The position numbers and the translations under genes were made by a program. From Pseudomonadota bacterium (lineage in GTDB: Bacteria > Pseudomonadota > Alphaproteobacteria > Rhodobacterales > Rhodobacteraceae): a DNA stretch of 64,000 nucleotides. The notes beneath the pieces are model-generated. The model saw only the letters and a list, made by a program, of their open reading frames with translations, ran no database searches and was not told the DNA's origin. Positions 35,392 through 45,511 of this stretch are shown one piece after another (positions within the stretch are counted from its first letter, which is position 1; each line of letters starts with the position of its first letter). The stretch lies in assembly GCA_020161615.1 (NCBI GenBank), contig JAIUPD010000004.1, positions 186,001-250,000 on the forward strand. The letters run 5' to 3'.

Positions 35392-35405
35392 ATACGCTGC
35401 CGTAT
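35392..35405. promoter_or_regulatory. Putative TetR operator 2
   Basis: ATACGCTGCCGTAT repeats the same arms (ATACG/CGTAT) 41 bp centre-to-centre from operator 1, ending 9 bp before the TetR ATG, a position suited to autorepression. Confidence 0.7.
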
Positions 35406-35414
35406 GGTTCCCGC

Positions 35415-35984
35415 ATGAGCCGCGACCGAATGACCCCCGAAGACTGGATCGCCGCCGCCTTTCGCCGTCTGGGGCAAGGCGGTATCGCCGCTGTCAGGGC
35501 CGAGGCGATTGCCCGTGACCTGGGGGTGTCGAAAGGCAGCTTCTATTGGCATTTCAAGGATCTGCCGGATCTGAAAGCGCGGATGCTGGCGCATTGGCTG
35601 GATCAGGCGACGGCGCGGATCCTGGCCTTGACCGAGGCCGGGGGCGGCGATCCCGCGGCCCGCCTGAGCCGGCTGATGGAACTGGCGACGGGCGATCTGG
35701 CCGAACCCTATGGCGGGCTATCGACCGAGGCGGCGATTCGCGACTGGGCGCGGACCGATCCGGTGGCGGCGGCGGCGCAGGCCGAGGCTGACCGGGCGCG
35801 GGGCGCCTATCTGGAAGCATTGCTGGAGGATCTGGGGCTGGCGCCGCCCCGCGCGGGGCAGGCCGCACGGCTGATCCTGATGGCCTATACCGGCGCGGTG
35901 CATCGGGGCATCACCGACCGGGCGCAGCTGGCGGGGGATCTGGCCGTGCTGGCCGCGGCGCTACTCAGCCCGTCAGTCCGCTGA
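35415..35984 (+). CDS. TetR-family transcriptional regulator
   Basis: The 189-aa protein has an N-terminal helix-turn-helix (GIAAVRAEAIARDLGVSKGSFYWHFKDLPDLKARML, residues 22-58) and a helical ligand domain. It is probably a repressor of the divergent cytochrome-like gene and of itself. ATG 35415 gives a standard TetR length; no good Shine-Dalgarno is visible ahead of it, and operator 2 occupies that place, so the mRNA may be leaderless or nearly so (inference). Its 3' end overlaps the convergent YqaA-like gene by 20 nt. Confidence 0.9.
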   Translation: MSRDRMTPEDWIAAAFRRLGQGGIAAVRAEAIARDLGVSKGSFYWHFKDLPDLKARMLAHWLDQATARILALTEAGGGDPAARLSRLMELATGDLAEPYGGLSTEAAIRDWARTDPVAAAAQAEADRARGAYLEALLEDLGLAPPRAGQAARLILMAYTGAVHRGITDRAQLAGDLAVLAAALLSPSVR

Positions 35985-36417
35985 AAAGCCCGGCGGTGAG
36001 GCCCGCCAGCACGATGTAGCGCGCGGTCTTCGCCACGCCCACGAACAGGGTGAACAGCCACAGCGGCGTGCGCATGGCCCCGGCCAGCACGGTTGTCAGA
36101 TCGCCGATCGGCAGCCAGGACAGCAGCAGGGTCCAGACGCCCCAGCGGTCCCACCAGCGGCGGGCCTTGGCGAATTTATCCTCGGGGATCTTCAGCCAGC
36201 GATGGCCGCCCGCCGTTTCCAGCTTCCAGCCCAGCCAGTAATTCACGAAGGCGCCCAGCGTGTTGCCGGTCGAGGCCACGAGGATCAGCAGCCAGAGCGG
36301 CGCCGCCTCCGCCACCTGCAGGGCGGCGAAGATCAGTTCGGACTGAAAGGGCAGAATGGTTGCCGCGACAAAGGCCGCGGCGAACAGGCCCAGAAGGGCA
36401 GAGAGCGTGGCGATCAG
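35965..36417 (-). CDS. YqaA/DedA-like membrane protein; start codon non-canonical or lost
   Basis: The C-terminal part (NTLGAFVNYWLGWKLET, KARRWWDRWGVWTLLLSWLPIGDLTTVLAG, FTLFVGVAKTARY) matches the YqaA branch of DedA/SNARE-associated membrane proteins. The first ATG/GTG/TTG in frame is GTG at 36315 (116 aa). In-frame codons upstream (LIATLSALLGLFAAAFVAAT, then ILPFQSELIFAALQ) encode the expected N-terminal helix and are preceded directly by the NYN gene's in-frame TGA. I therefore propose CTG at 36415-36417, with AGGG 7 nt ahead, giving 150 aa. Translation is probably coupled to the upstream NYN gene. Confidence 0.7.
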   Translation of the reverse strand: MIATLSALLGLFAAAFVAATILPFQSELIFAALQVAEAAPLWLLILVASTGNTLGAFVNYWLGWKLETAGGHRWLKIPEDKFAKARRWWDRWGVWTLLLSWLPIGDLTTVLAGAMRTPLWLFTLFVGVAKTARYIVLAGLTAGLFSGLTG

Positions 36418-36420
36418 CGA

Positions 36421-37005
36421 TCAACCCTGCGTATTGGCTTCATCGGCGGTGACATCCTCGCGCGCCGGGCGGGGTTCGCGCGGCGGGCGGCCGATCACGT
36501 CGCGCAGTTCGTCCAGCTCGATGAAATTGTCGGCCTGGCGGCGCAGTTCATCGGCGATCATCGGCGGCTGCGAGCGGATGGTCGAGACGACCGAGACCCG
36601 CACGCCCTGACGCTGTAGCGATTCGACCAGCGGCCGGAAGTCGCCATCGCCCGAGAAGAGCACGGCGTGATCGAGCCGGTGCGCGATTTCCATCGCGTTG
36701 ACTGTCAGCTCGATGTCCATGTTGCCCTTCACTTTCCGGCGCCCCATGGAATCGGTGTATTCCTTGGCGGGCTTCGTCACCATCGTGTAGCCGTTGTAGT
36801 TCAGCCAGTCGATCAGCGGGCGAATCGGCGAATAATCGTCGTTCTCAAGCAGGGCGGTATAGTAGAAGGCGCGCAGCAATTTGCCGCGGCGCATGAACTC
36901 CTGCCGCAGCAGCTTGTAGTCGATGTCGAAGCCAAGCGCCTTGCCCGCAGCGAAAAGGTTCGCCCCGTCGATGAAGAGGGCAAGCCGCTCATCCTTGTAA
37001 AACAT
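36421..37005 (-). CDS. NYN-domain (LabA/DUF88-like) putative ribonuclease
   Basis: The 194-aa protein has the PIN-like NYN fold: RLALFIDGANLFAAGKALG (first acidic residue), VKGNMDIELTVNAMEI (second) and HAVLFSGDGDFRPLVESLQRQG (third acidic cluster), with VSVVSTIRSQPP near the end. NYN proteins are predicted metal-dependent RNases; bacterial targets are mostly unknown. ATG 37005 is preferred to one five codons upstream because AAAGGA lies 6 nt ahead. It diverges from folK and is followed with a 3-nt gap by the YqaA-like frame. Confidence 0.9.
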   Translation of the reverse strand: MFYKDERLALFIDGANLFAAGKALGFDIDYKLLRQEFMRRGKLLRAFYYTALLENDDYSPIRPLIDWLNYNGYTMVTKPAKEYTDSMGRRKVKGNMDIELTVNAMEIAHRLDHAVLFSGDGDFRPLVESLQRQGVRVSVVSTIRSQPPMIADELRRQADNFIELDELRDVIGRPPREPRPAREDVTADEANTQG

Positions 37006-37115
37006 CGCAATTCCTTTCAAAATCGCAGCGTAATCGAAATAAGCGTCGCCACGATTGGCCTGCCGCCCCTGGGTGGAGTCACGGTCTGGCGGGCTACCTT
37101 GCGACCGGAACCAGA

Positions 37116-37700
37116 TTGGACAAAATTACGCGCACCGTCCACAGCAACCTGCACCTCGTGGCACTCGGCAGCAACGCGACGGAGCGGGAACACTCCAATG
37201 TCCAGCTACTTAAGCAAGCTGTCGCCGAGATCAAGGCAGAAGGTCTCGTGACCCTGCGTTTGAGCCGGCTGTTTTCCACCCCCGCCTTTCCGGCGGGCGC
37301 GGGGCCGGATTTCGTGAATGCCGCTCTGGTTGTGGAAAGCCCGCTGCCGCCCGAGGGGGTGCTGACGATCCTGCACCGGGTCGAGGCGCGGATGGGCCGG
37401 GTCCGGCGCGAGCGCTGGGGGCAGCGGGTGATCGACCTGGACCTTCTGGCGTCGGGCGACCGCGTGTTGCCTGACGAGGCGGCCCTGCGCGACTGGATGG
37501 CCCTGCCCCTGGCCGAGCAGATGCGGCGCGCGCCCGACCGGCTGATCCTGCCACATCCGAGGATGCATGAGCGCGGCTTTGTCCTGGTGCCCCTGGCCGA
37601 TGTGGCGCCGGACTGGCGGCATCCCTTGACCGGGCAGAGCGTTCGCGAGATGCTGGCGGCGCTCGATCCGGCGGAAATCGCTGCGATCAGGCCGATTTGA
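37116..37700 (+). CDS. folK: 2-amino-4-hydroxy-6-hydroxymethyldihydropteridine diphosphokinase
   Basis: FolK transfers pyrophosphate from ATP to 6-hydroxymethyl-dihydropterin in folate synthesis. The 194-aa protein has LVALGSNA near the start, FSTPAFPAGAGPDFVNAALVVES, RVEARMGRVRRERWGQRVIDLDLL (the RWGxRxxDxDLL signature) and LPHPRMHERGFVLVPLADVAP. A TTG at 37116 is used as start; the pterin-binding region would be lost with later starts. It lies 99 bp before rpoZ. folP and folB are not nearby. Confidence 0.93.
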   Translation: MDKITRTVHSNLHLVALGSNATEREHSNVQLLKQAVAEIKAEGLVTLRLSRLFSTPAFPAGAGPDFVNAALVVESPLPPEGVLTILHRVEARMGRVRRERWGQRVIDLDLLASGDRVLPDEAALRDWMALPLAEQMRRAPDRLILPHPRMHERGFVLVPLADVAPDWRHPLTGQSVREMLAALDPAEIAAIRPI

Positions 37701-37799
37701 AGGTATGGCGGGCCGAAACGGGCCGGGCTGCGCTTGTCAAGCCCGGCAAATGCCGTTACATGCCGAAGGCTGACCCCTCCCATGCAGATGGAGTGCTTG

Positions 37800-38156
37800 A
37801 TGGCCCGCGTGACGGTCGAAGATTGCGTTGACAAGGTTCCGAACCGGTTCGAGCTGGTGATCCTGGCCGCCCATCGTGCGCGCGAGATCGGAGCTGGTTC
37901 GCCGATCAGCATTGATCGCGACAACGACAAGGACCCGGTGGTCGCCCTGCGCGAGATCGCCGACGAGACCCAGGGCGCCGATTCGCTGCGCGAGCGTCTG
38001 ATCGAATCGATGCGCACCCAGAACGAAGTCGACATGCCGGAAGACGACGACATGGCGATGCGCATGGGCAACCAGGCGGACCGTCCGCAGCTTGACGATC
38101 TGACCGAGGAGCAGATGCTGCGGCAACTTGTCGCGGCGCAGATCGAGCAGGACTGA
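37800..38156 (+). CDS. rpoZ: RNA polymerase omega subunit
   Basis: Omega assists assembly of the beta' subunit and helps form a ppGpp-binding site in RNA polymerase. The 118-aa protein starts [20 protein letters not shown], with [10 protein letters not shown] and [11 protein letters not shown], then an acidic alphaproteobacterial tail ([27 protein letters not shown]). ATG 37800 follows GGAG by 7 nt. It is directly upstream of the ppGpp synthetase/hydrolase gene (20 bp gap), the usual rpoZ-spoT pairing. Confidence 0.97.
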   Translation: MARVTVEDCVDKVPNRFELVILAAHRAREIGAGSPISIDRDNDKDPVVALREIADETQGADSLRERLIESMRTQNEVDMPEDDDMAMRMGNQADRPQLDDLTEEQMLRQLVAAQIEQD

Positions 38157-38176
38157 GATGGCTCGGGCAGGGTCCG

Positions 38177-40342
<2,166 letters not shown>

Positions 40343-40372
40343 CCGGGGCCCCCTGAACACGGACCGCCGCGC

Positions 40373-41020
40373 GTGATCTTCAAGCGCCGAAATCCCAGAC
40401 CGCTGTTGCGGGCCATCGGCGAGTTCTTCTGGCCCCGCGGGGGCTGGCGCAGGGCTGCGACCTATGTGCTGCACCGGATGCGCCGCCTGCCCGACAGCCC
40501 CGAGCGGATTTGCATCGGCATCGCCGCGGGTCTCTATGTCTCGTTCCTGCCGCTCTACGGGCTGCATTTCCTCAGCGCGGCGCTGGTTGCCTGGATCTTT
40601 CGCGGCAATATCCTGGCGGCGCTGCTGGGCACCTTCTACGGCAACCCGCTGACGTTTCCCTTGATGGCGGCGGGGGGGATGGAGCTGGGCAGCTGGCTGC
40701 TGGGGACCGAGGTTCGGGTCTCGGTCACGAGGATCGTCGGCGTTGTCGGGCGCGCGGGCGGCGAACTGGTGCACAACCTCTTCAGCGTCTTCACCGGCGA
40801 GGCGGTGCATTGGGGGCGTCTGATCGGTTTCTATTCCAATGTCTACCTGCCCTATATGGTGGGCGGGCTGCTTCTGGGCTTGCCCTTTGCGGTGGCTGCG
40901 TATTTCGTGCATCTGCCCTTGGTGCGCGCCTATCAGCGCAGCCGCGCCAAGCGGTTGAAGGCGCGGTTCGAGGCCGCGCGGCAGCGCCAGCGCGCGCTCG
41001 AAGCCGGAGACGAGACATGA
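40373..41020 (+). CDS. DUF2062 membrane protein
   Basis: The 215-aa protein has a positively charged N-terminus ([12 protein letters not shown]), the DUF2062 core [49 protein letters not shown], and two to three membrane helices ending in a basic coiled tail ([18 protein letters not shown]). Function is unknown; homologues are often beside rsh and pdxJ in alphaproteobacteria. GTG 40373 starts the frame 30 bp after rsh, and its stop overlaps the pdxJ ATG by 4 nt. Confidence 0.9.
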   Translation: MIFKRRNPRPLLRAIGEFFWPRGGWRRAATYVLHRMRRLPDSPERICIGIAAGLYVSFLPLYGLHFLSAALVAWIFRGNILAALLGTFYGNPLTFPLMAAGGMELGSWLLGTEVRVSVTRIVGVVGRAGGELVHNLFSVFTGEAVHWGRLIGFYSNVYLPYMVGGLLLGLPFAVAAYFVHLPLVRAYQRSRAKRLKARFEAARQRQRALEAGDET

Positions 41021-41763
41021 GCAAGCCCCCCCTGCGTCTGGGTGTGAACATCGACCATGTGGCGACGCTGCGCAACGCGCGCGGCGCGGTCTATCCCGAC
41101 CCGGTACGGGCCGCGCTTCTGGCCGAAGAGGCCGGGGCCGACGGCATCACCGCCCATCTGCGCGAGGATCGCCGCCACATCCGCGACGGGGATATCGAGG
41201 CGCTGATGGCGGCCTTGCGCGTGCCCCTCAATTTCGAGATGGCGGCCACGGAGGAGATGCAGGCGATCGCGCTGCGCCATCGGCCGCATGCGGTCTGCCT
41301 AGTGCCCGAAAAGCGCGAAGAGCGCACGACCGAGGGCGGGCTCGACGTGGCCGGGGATACCGGGCGTCTGCGTGATTTCATCGCCCCCCTGTCCGAGGCC
41401 GGGTGCCGGGTATCCCTGTTCATCGGCCATGATCCGCGCCAGATCGAGGCGGCGGTGCAGGTCGGTGCGCCGGTGATCGAGCTGCACACCGGCGCCTATT
41501 GCGACCTGGTGGCCGAGGGCCGGGCCGAGGACGCGGCGCTGGAACTGGCCGCGCTGATGACCGGCGCGCGGTTCGCGGCCTCGCTGGGGCTGGAGGTTCA
41601 TGCGGGCCACGGGCTGAGCTTCGCCACCGTCTCGCCCTTCGCCGCGACGTCCGAGATCCGCGAGCTGAACATCGGCCATTTCCTGATTTCCGAGGCGGTG
41701 TTCCTGGGTCTTTCGCCGGCGATCCGGGAAATGCGGCGGCTGATGGCGGCGGCGCGGGGCTGA
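41017..41763 (+). CDS. pdxJ: Pyridoxine 5'-phosphate synthase
   Basis: PdxJ condenses 1-deoxyxylulose 5-phosphate with 3-amino-2-oxopropyl phosphate to pyridoxine phosphate (vitamin B6). The 248-aa TIM-barrel protein has [69 protein letters not shown] and [17 protein letters not shown]. It is translationally coupled to DUF2062 (ATGA overlap). acpS, which commonly follows pdxJ, is not next here but lies inverted about 2.8 kb away. Confidence 0.97.
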   Translation: MSKPPLRLGVNIDHVATLRNARGAVYPDPVRAALLAEEAGADGITAHLREDRRHIRDGDIEALMAALRVPLNFEMAATEEMQAIALRHRPHAVCLVPEKREERTTEGGLDVAGDTGRLRDFIAPLSEAGCRVSLFIGHDPRQIEAAVQVGAPVIELHTGAYCDLVAEGRAEDAALELAALMTGARFAASLGLEVHAGHGLSFATVSPFAATSEIRELNIGHFLISEAVFLGLSPAIREMRRLMAAARG

Positions 41764-42067
41764 GACCCGTCCCGTTCCCCGGCTTTACCGATTGGTAACC
41801 TCATCGGCGTTGGGGGGCCGAGGGCTGGTCGTCTGGGGCTTGCGAGGCTGGCAATGAAACCTGGCGTGCAGTATGGATCGGGGCGGTACCTGGCGCGTGC
41901 GCTCCGGGCGAGCCGCGCCGATTGCCGGCATTCGCGGTTGCCCGGTCCAGTGTCCGTTCGAGGTATTGTCTTTGAACGGCAGCTCTTTCGCCGAGGGTTG
42001 CTACCCTGCGGTCACGTTGATGCGCCAGCATGGCGACGGGATCGCTTGTAACGTATTGGAACATCGA
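41764..42067. other. Gene-free leader before the CapD-type gene
   Basis: These 304 bp carry no convincing gene; an open frame in phase with the downstream gene runs through most of it but lacks family likeness. They probably hold the promoter and 5' leader of the capsule-type dehydratase gene. Confidence 0.5.
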
Positions 42068-44047
42068 TTGACGCCGACATATGTTAAGACGCTCGCTGCC
42101 CTGGACCGGCGCGCAAAAGTGGCTCTGCAGCTTCTGTGGGACGCGGGGCTGGTCACGGTCTCGTTCCTTGTGGCGATGCTGTTGCGCCTGGAGAGCCCGG
42201 CCTTCATGGCCCGGCCCGCGGTCTGGTTTTCGCTGCTGGTGGCGGTGATCGTGGCGCTTCTTGCCTTTCGCTGGCACGGGCTCTACCGCTCGCTGGTGCG
42301 GTTCATCACCGGCAAGATCCTTGGCACCGTTGGCAAGGGGGCGCTCGTGTCGGCGATCGCGCTCTATCTGGCCGGCCTGGCCTTCGATGCGGGCATCCCG
42401 AAATCGGTGCCGGTCATCACGCTGATGTTCGTGTTCCTTTCGGTCGGCGGATCGCGCTTCGTCGCGCGGGCCTATTTCCGCAGCCCCAAGACGGTGAACA
42501 AACGGCCGGTCATCATCTACGGCGCGGGCGAGGCCGGTCTTCAACTGCTCAACGCCCTCTATCACGGGCGGGAATACGTGCCGGTCGCGCTGGTCGACGA
42601 CGATCCCACCATTCAGAACCTGACCGTCGGCGGGCTGAACGTGTTCCCCGCCGACCGCATCCCGACGCTGATGCAGGAAACCGGCGCGCAGGTCGTGCTG
42701 CTGGCCATTCCCAGCATCAGCCGGGTCCGCCGCCGCGAGATCGTCGGCGCGCTGGAAGACCTGCAGCTCGAGATCAAGACGATCCCGGGCATGTCGGACA
42801 TCATCAGCGGCAAGGCCAAGATCTCGGAATTGCGGACGGTCTCGGCCGAGGATCTGCTGGGGCGCGATCCGGTGGCGCCCGATCCCGAGCTGCTGGGCCG
42901 CAACATCACCGGGCGCGTCGTCATGGTCTCGGGCGCGGGGGGATCGATCGGCAGCGAACTCTGCCGCCAGATCCTGAGCCAGCGGCCCTCGGTCCTGGTG
43001 CTCTACGAGATGTCGGAATTCGCGCTTTACGCCATCGAGGCGGAACTGGCGGAAACCGCCAAGCGGCTGGACTACCGGACGCGGATCGAGCCGATCCTGG
43101 GTTCGGTCCAGCATGTCCGCCGGATCGAGGCGGCGATCAGGGCCTTCAGGGTTCAGACCATCTACCACGCCGCCGCCTACAAGCATGTGCCGCTGGTCGA
43201 GGAGAATGTGGTCGAGGGCATCCGCAACAATGTCTTCGGGACGCTGGCCATCACCCGGGCGGCCAAGACATGCGGTGTCGAGAATTTCATCCTGATCTCG
43301 ACCGACAAGGCGGTGCGGCCGACCAATGTGATGGGCGCGACCAAGCGCATCGCCGAGCTGATCTGCCAGGCCGAGGCGCATGACCCCTCGGGCACCGTCT
43401 TTTCGATGGTGCGCTTCGGCAATGTGCTGGGTTCCTCGGGATCTGTGATCCCGCGCTTCCGGGCCCAGATCGAAAGCGGCGGGCCGGTCACGGTCACCCA
43501 CAAGGACATCAACCGCTATTTCATGACCATCCCCGAGGCCGCGCAGCTGGTGATCCAGGCGGGCGCGCTGGGGCGGGGGGGCGATGTCTTCGTGCTGGAC
43601 ATGGGCGAGCCGGTGAAGATCATCGACCTTGCCTTCAGCATGGTGAAGCTGCATGGGCTGACCCCCTATCTGGTCGATCATCCCGATGAATTCCTGCCCG
43701 AGAAGGGCGACATTCCGGTCTGCGTGACCGGGCTGCGCAAGGGCGAGAAGCTCTACGAGGAACTGTTGATCGGCAACAACCCGACGCCGACCACGCATCC
43801 CCGGATCATGACCGCCTCGGAAGTCTCGTTGCCGAGCGAGGCCCTGTCAGAGGCGCTGGACCGGCTGTTCAAGGCCTGCGAGGCCTTCGACCTGCCGACG
43901 ATTCTGGCCATGCTGCACGAATTGCCGCTGGAATATTCGCCGCTGAACACCGAACCGTCGGACCGTCTGTGGGCCGCCGAGCAGGACCCCGCCAGACCCA
44001 CCGCCCCAGCGCCGGACGCGGCGCCCGGCGCGAGCGCGCCTTCATGA
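42068..44047 (+). CDS. CapD/WbpM-type membrane nucleotide-sugar 4,6-dehydratase
   Basis: The protein is about 659 aa if started at TTG 42068 (GGA 8 nt upstream); ATG 42020 is an alternative. Four N-terminal membrane helices are followed by a first Rossmann domain (IIYGAGEAGLQLLNAL, about residue 148) and a catalytic SDR domain (VVMVSGAGGSIGSELCRQIL, about 284; HAAAYKHVPLVEEN; STDKAVRPTNVMGATKR; FGNVLGSSGSVIPRF). WbpM-like enzymes make UDP-4-keto-6-deoxy-HexNAc for O-antigen, capsule or glycoprotein sugars at the inner membrane. It overlaps the NUDIX gene by 4 nt. The Ala/Pro-rich tail is variable. Confidence 0.92.
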   Translation: MTPTYVKTLAALDRRAKVALQLLWDAGLVTVSFLVAMLLRLESPAFMARPAVWFSLLVAVIVALLAFRWHGLYRSLVRFITGKILGTVGKGALVSAIALYLAGLAFDAGIPKSVPVITLMFVFLSVGGSRFVARAYFRSPKTVNKRPVIIYGAGEAGLQLLNALYHGREYVPVALVDDDPTIQNLTVGGLNVFPADRIPTLMQETGAQVVLLAIPSISRVRRREIVGALEDLQLEIKTIPGMSDIISGKAKISELRTVSAEDLLGRDPVAPDPELLGRNITGRVVMVSGAGGSIGSELCRQILSQRPSVLVLYEMSEFALYAIEAELAETAKRLDYRTRIEPILGSVQHVRRIEAAIRAFRVQTIYHAAAYKHVPLVEENVVEGIRNNVFGTLAITRAAKTCGVENFILISTDKAVRPTNVMGATKRIAELICQAEAHDPSGTVFSMVRFGNVLGSSGSVIPRFRAQIESGGPVTVTHKDINRYFMTIPEAAQLVIQAGALGRGGDVFVLDMGEPVKIIDLAFSMVKLHGLTPYLVDHPDEFLPEKGDIPVCVTGLRKGEKLYEELLIGNNPTPTTHPRIMTASEVSLPSEALSEALDRLFKACEAFDLPTILAMLHELPLEYSPLNTEPSDRLWAAEQDPARPTAPAPDAAPGASAPS

Positions 44048-44532
44048 ACCACCTCGGAGAGCGGCAGGGCAGCGTCGGCCGCGCCTTGTTCCGCCGCCTG
44101 CTGCACAGCTATTTCCTCTTCACCCGAGGGCTCACCATCGGCGTCCGCGCCGTGGTGCGCTCGGCAGACGGGAAGTTCCTGCTGGTGCGCCACACCTATA
44201 CGCCGGGCTGGCATTTCCCGGGCGGCGGGGTCGAGAGGGGCCAGACCACCGAATCCGCGCTGCGCCGGGAATTGCTGCAGGAGACGGATCTGGAACTGGT
44301 CGGCAGGCCGGTGCTGCATGGCGTCTTCTACAACGACAAGGTCAGCAGGCGCGATCATGTGCTGGCCTATCTGTGCGAGGTCCGCGGCAACCTGGCCGGC
44401 AAGCCCGCCAGCGTCGAGATTGCCGAAATCGGCTATTTCCACCTGCAGGACCTGCCGCCGGACACCGATCCCGGCACCGTGCGCCGCATGCGCGAGATCG
44501 TCGAGGGGCTGGGGCAAAGCGCCTGCTGGTAG
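44044..44532 (+). CDS. NUDIX hydrolase
   Basis: The 162-aa protein contains the Nudix box GGGVERGQTTESALRRELLQETD-type stretch (glycines at about residues 59-61 through the REL...E core), preceded by KFLLVRHTYTPGWHFP. It hydrolyses a nucleoside diphosphate linked to another group; the TPGWHFPGGG pattern is common in NUDIX proteins near polysaccharide genes, suggesting a nucleotide-sugar or damaged-nucleotide substrate. Its ATG overlaps the stop of the CapD-type gene (ATGA), so it is cotranscribed. It converges with acpS, 4 bp apart. Confidence 0.9.
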   Translation: MNHLGERQGSVGRALFRRLLHSYFLFTRGLTIGVRAVVRSADGKFLLVRHTYTPGWHFPGGGVERGQTTESALRRELLQETDLELVGRPVLHGVFYNDKVSRRDHVLAYLCEVRGNLAGKPASVEIAEIGYFHLQDLPPDTDPGTVRRMREIVEGLGQSACW

Positions 44533-44536
44533 GGGC

Positions 44537-44938
44537 TCAGGGCTGCGGGCGGGCCTCGATCACCACGAAGGCCTGGGCCCAGGGGTGGTCGTCGGTCAGT
44601 GAGACATGCACCACCGCCTCGTGCCCCGGGGGGGTCATCGCCGCCAGCCGTTCGGCCGCCCAGCCGGTCAGCACCATGGTTGGCTGCCCGCCGCGGCGGT
44701 TCACGACGCCCATGTCCTTCCAGGAAATGCCCATGGCCAGGCCGGTGCCCAGCGCCTTGGAACAGGCCTCTTTCGCGGCCCAGCGCTTGGCCAGAGTCCC
44801 GGCCTCGTCCCGGCGGCGGGCGGCCTTGGCCAGCTCCAGATCGGTGAAGACCCGCCGCCGGAAGCGGTCGCCGAAGCGGTCGAGCGTGCCCTGGATCCGG
44901 TCGATATTGGCCAGATCGGTCCCGATCCCCAGAATCAC
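44537..44938 (-). CDS. acpS: Holo-[acyl-carrier-protein] synthase
   Basis: AcpS transfers the 4'-phosphopantetheine arm of CoA to acyl carrier protein. The 133-aa protein has the family signatures [14 protein letters not shown] with the Mg-binding aspartate and [15 protein letters not shown]. The start is a GTG at 44936-44938. Directly upstream are three overlapping six-codon minicistrons (44935-44980) linking it to the stop of the secreted-protein gene, so translation is probably coupled. acpS usually follows pdxJ in related genomes; here it is on the opposite strand beyond the CapD-NUDIX pair. Confidence 0.96.
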   Translation of the reverse strand: MILGIGTDLANIDRIQGTLDRFGDRFRRRVFTDLELAKAARRRDEAGTLAKRWAAKEACSKALGTGLAMGISWKDMGVVNRRGGQPTMVLTGWAAERLAAMTPPGHEAVVHVSLTDDHPWAQAFVVIEARPQP

Positions 44939-44980
44939 GCCCCGTTCCTCACGCCCCGTTCCTCACGCCCTTGTCCTCAT
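44935..44980 (-). repeat. Tandem 14-bp repeat forming three overlapping minicistrons ahead of acpS
   Basis: The minus strand carries AGGAACGGGGCGTG twice in tandem plus a diverged unit. Reading gives ATG-AGG-ACA-AGG-GCG-TGA (44980-44963), then GTG-AGG-AAC-GGG-GCG-TGA (44966-44949), then the same again (44952-44935). Each stop overlaps the next start as GTGA, and the last TGA overlaps the acpS GTG. The first ATG overlaps the stop of the upstream secreted-protein gene. Each AGGA can serve as Shine-Dalgarno for the next start. Confidence 0.8.
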
Positions 44981-45435
44981 TCCGCCGTTACGGCGCCTGT
45001 CGCCTGATTGATGCGGATTTCCATCCGCTCTTCGATCGGCTGGGCGCCGTTCTCGACCCCCTGATGCCAGTGATAGACTGGCAAGGACAGCAGCAATCCG
45101 CGCGCAGGATCGTAGCTGGCCGTCAGCCGCGGGATGTCCACGGCATAGAAGCCCTGGCCCGGCGAGGCCGAGGCGACATGGCATTGCCGATAGACCGGCC
45201 CGTCCGAGCCATTGCCCGAGGGCGACAGGATCAGCAGATGCGAGGCGCAGCACACCGGCTCGCCGCCGGTATCCAGCCGCGCCACCCGGATGTTGCCATT
45301 GGCGAAGGTGCGGGTGCTGATCTCCCAAGGTTCGGCGATATTGGCCGGGTTCGCAACCCAGTCGCATTCGGTGATGACCTGCGCCTGGGTCGCGGCGGCC
45401 AACAGGGAAAAGGCGGTGGCAAGAACGGCTTTCAT
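44977..45435 (-). CDS. Hypothetical secreted protein
   Basis: The 152-aa protein has a signal peptide (MKAVLATAFSLLAAATQA) and a mature beta-rich domain with four cysteines (TECDW, PVCCASH, YRQCHV) that could form disulfides in the periplasm. I recognise no family. ATG 45435 starts at the signal peptide. Its TGA overlaps the ATG of the first minicistron leading into acpS, so the two genes probably form an operon. Confidence 0.75.
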   Translation of the reverse strand: MKAVLATAFSLLAAATQAQVITECDWVANPANIAEPWEISTRTFANGNIRVARLDTGGEPVCCASHLLILSPSGNGSDGPVYRQCHVASASPGQGFYAVDIPRLTASYDPARGLLLSLPVYHWHQGVENGAQPIEERMEIRINQATGAVTAE

Positions 45436-45511
45436 GGCAAACTCCGGTTCTGAAAGCCCCATCATCCCCGAAGCGGCGGCCCCGGGCAACGCCCCGCGCG
45501 AAGACGTGAGA

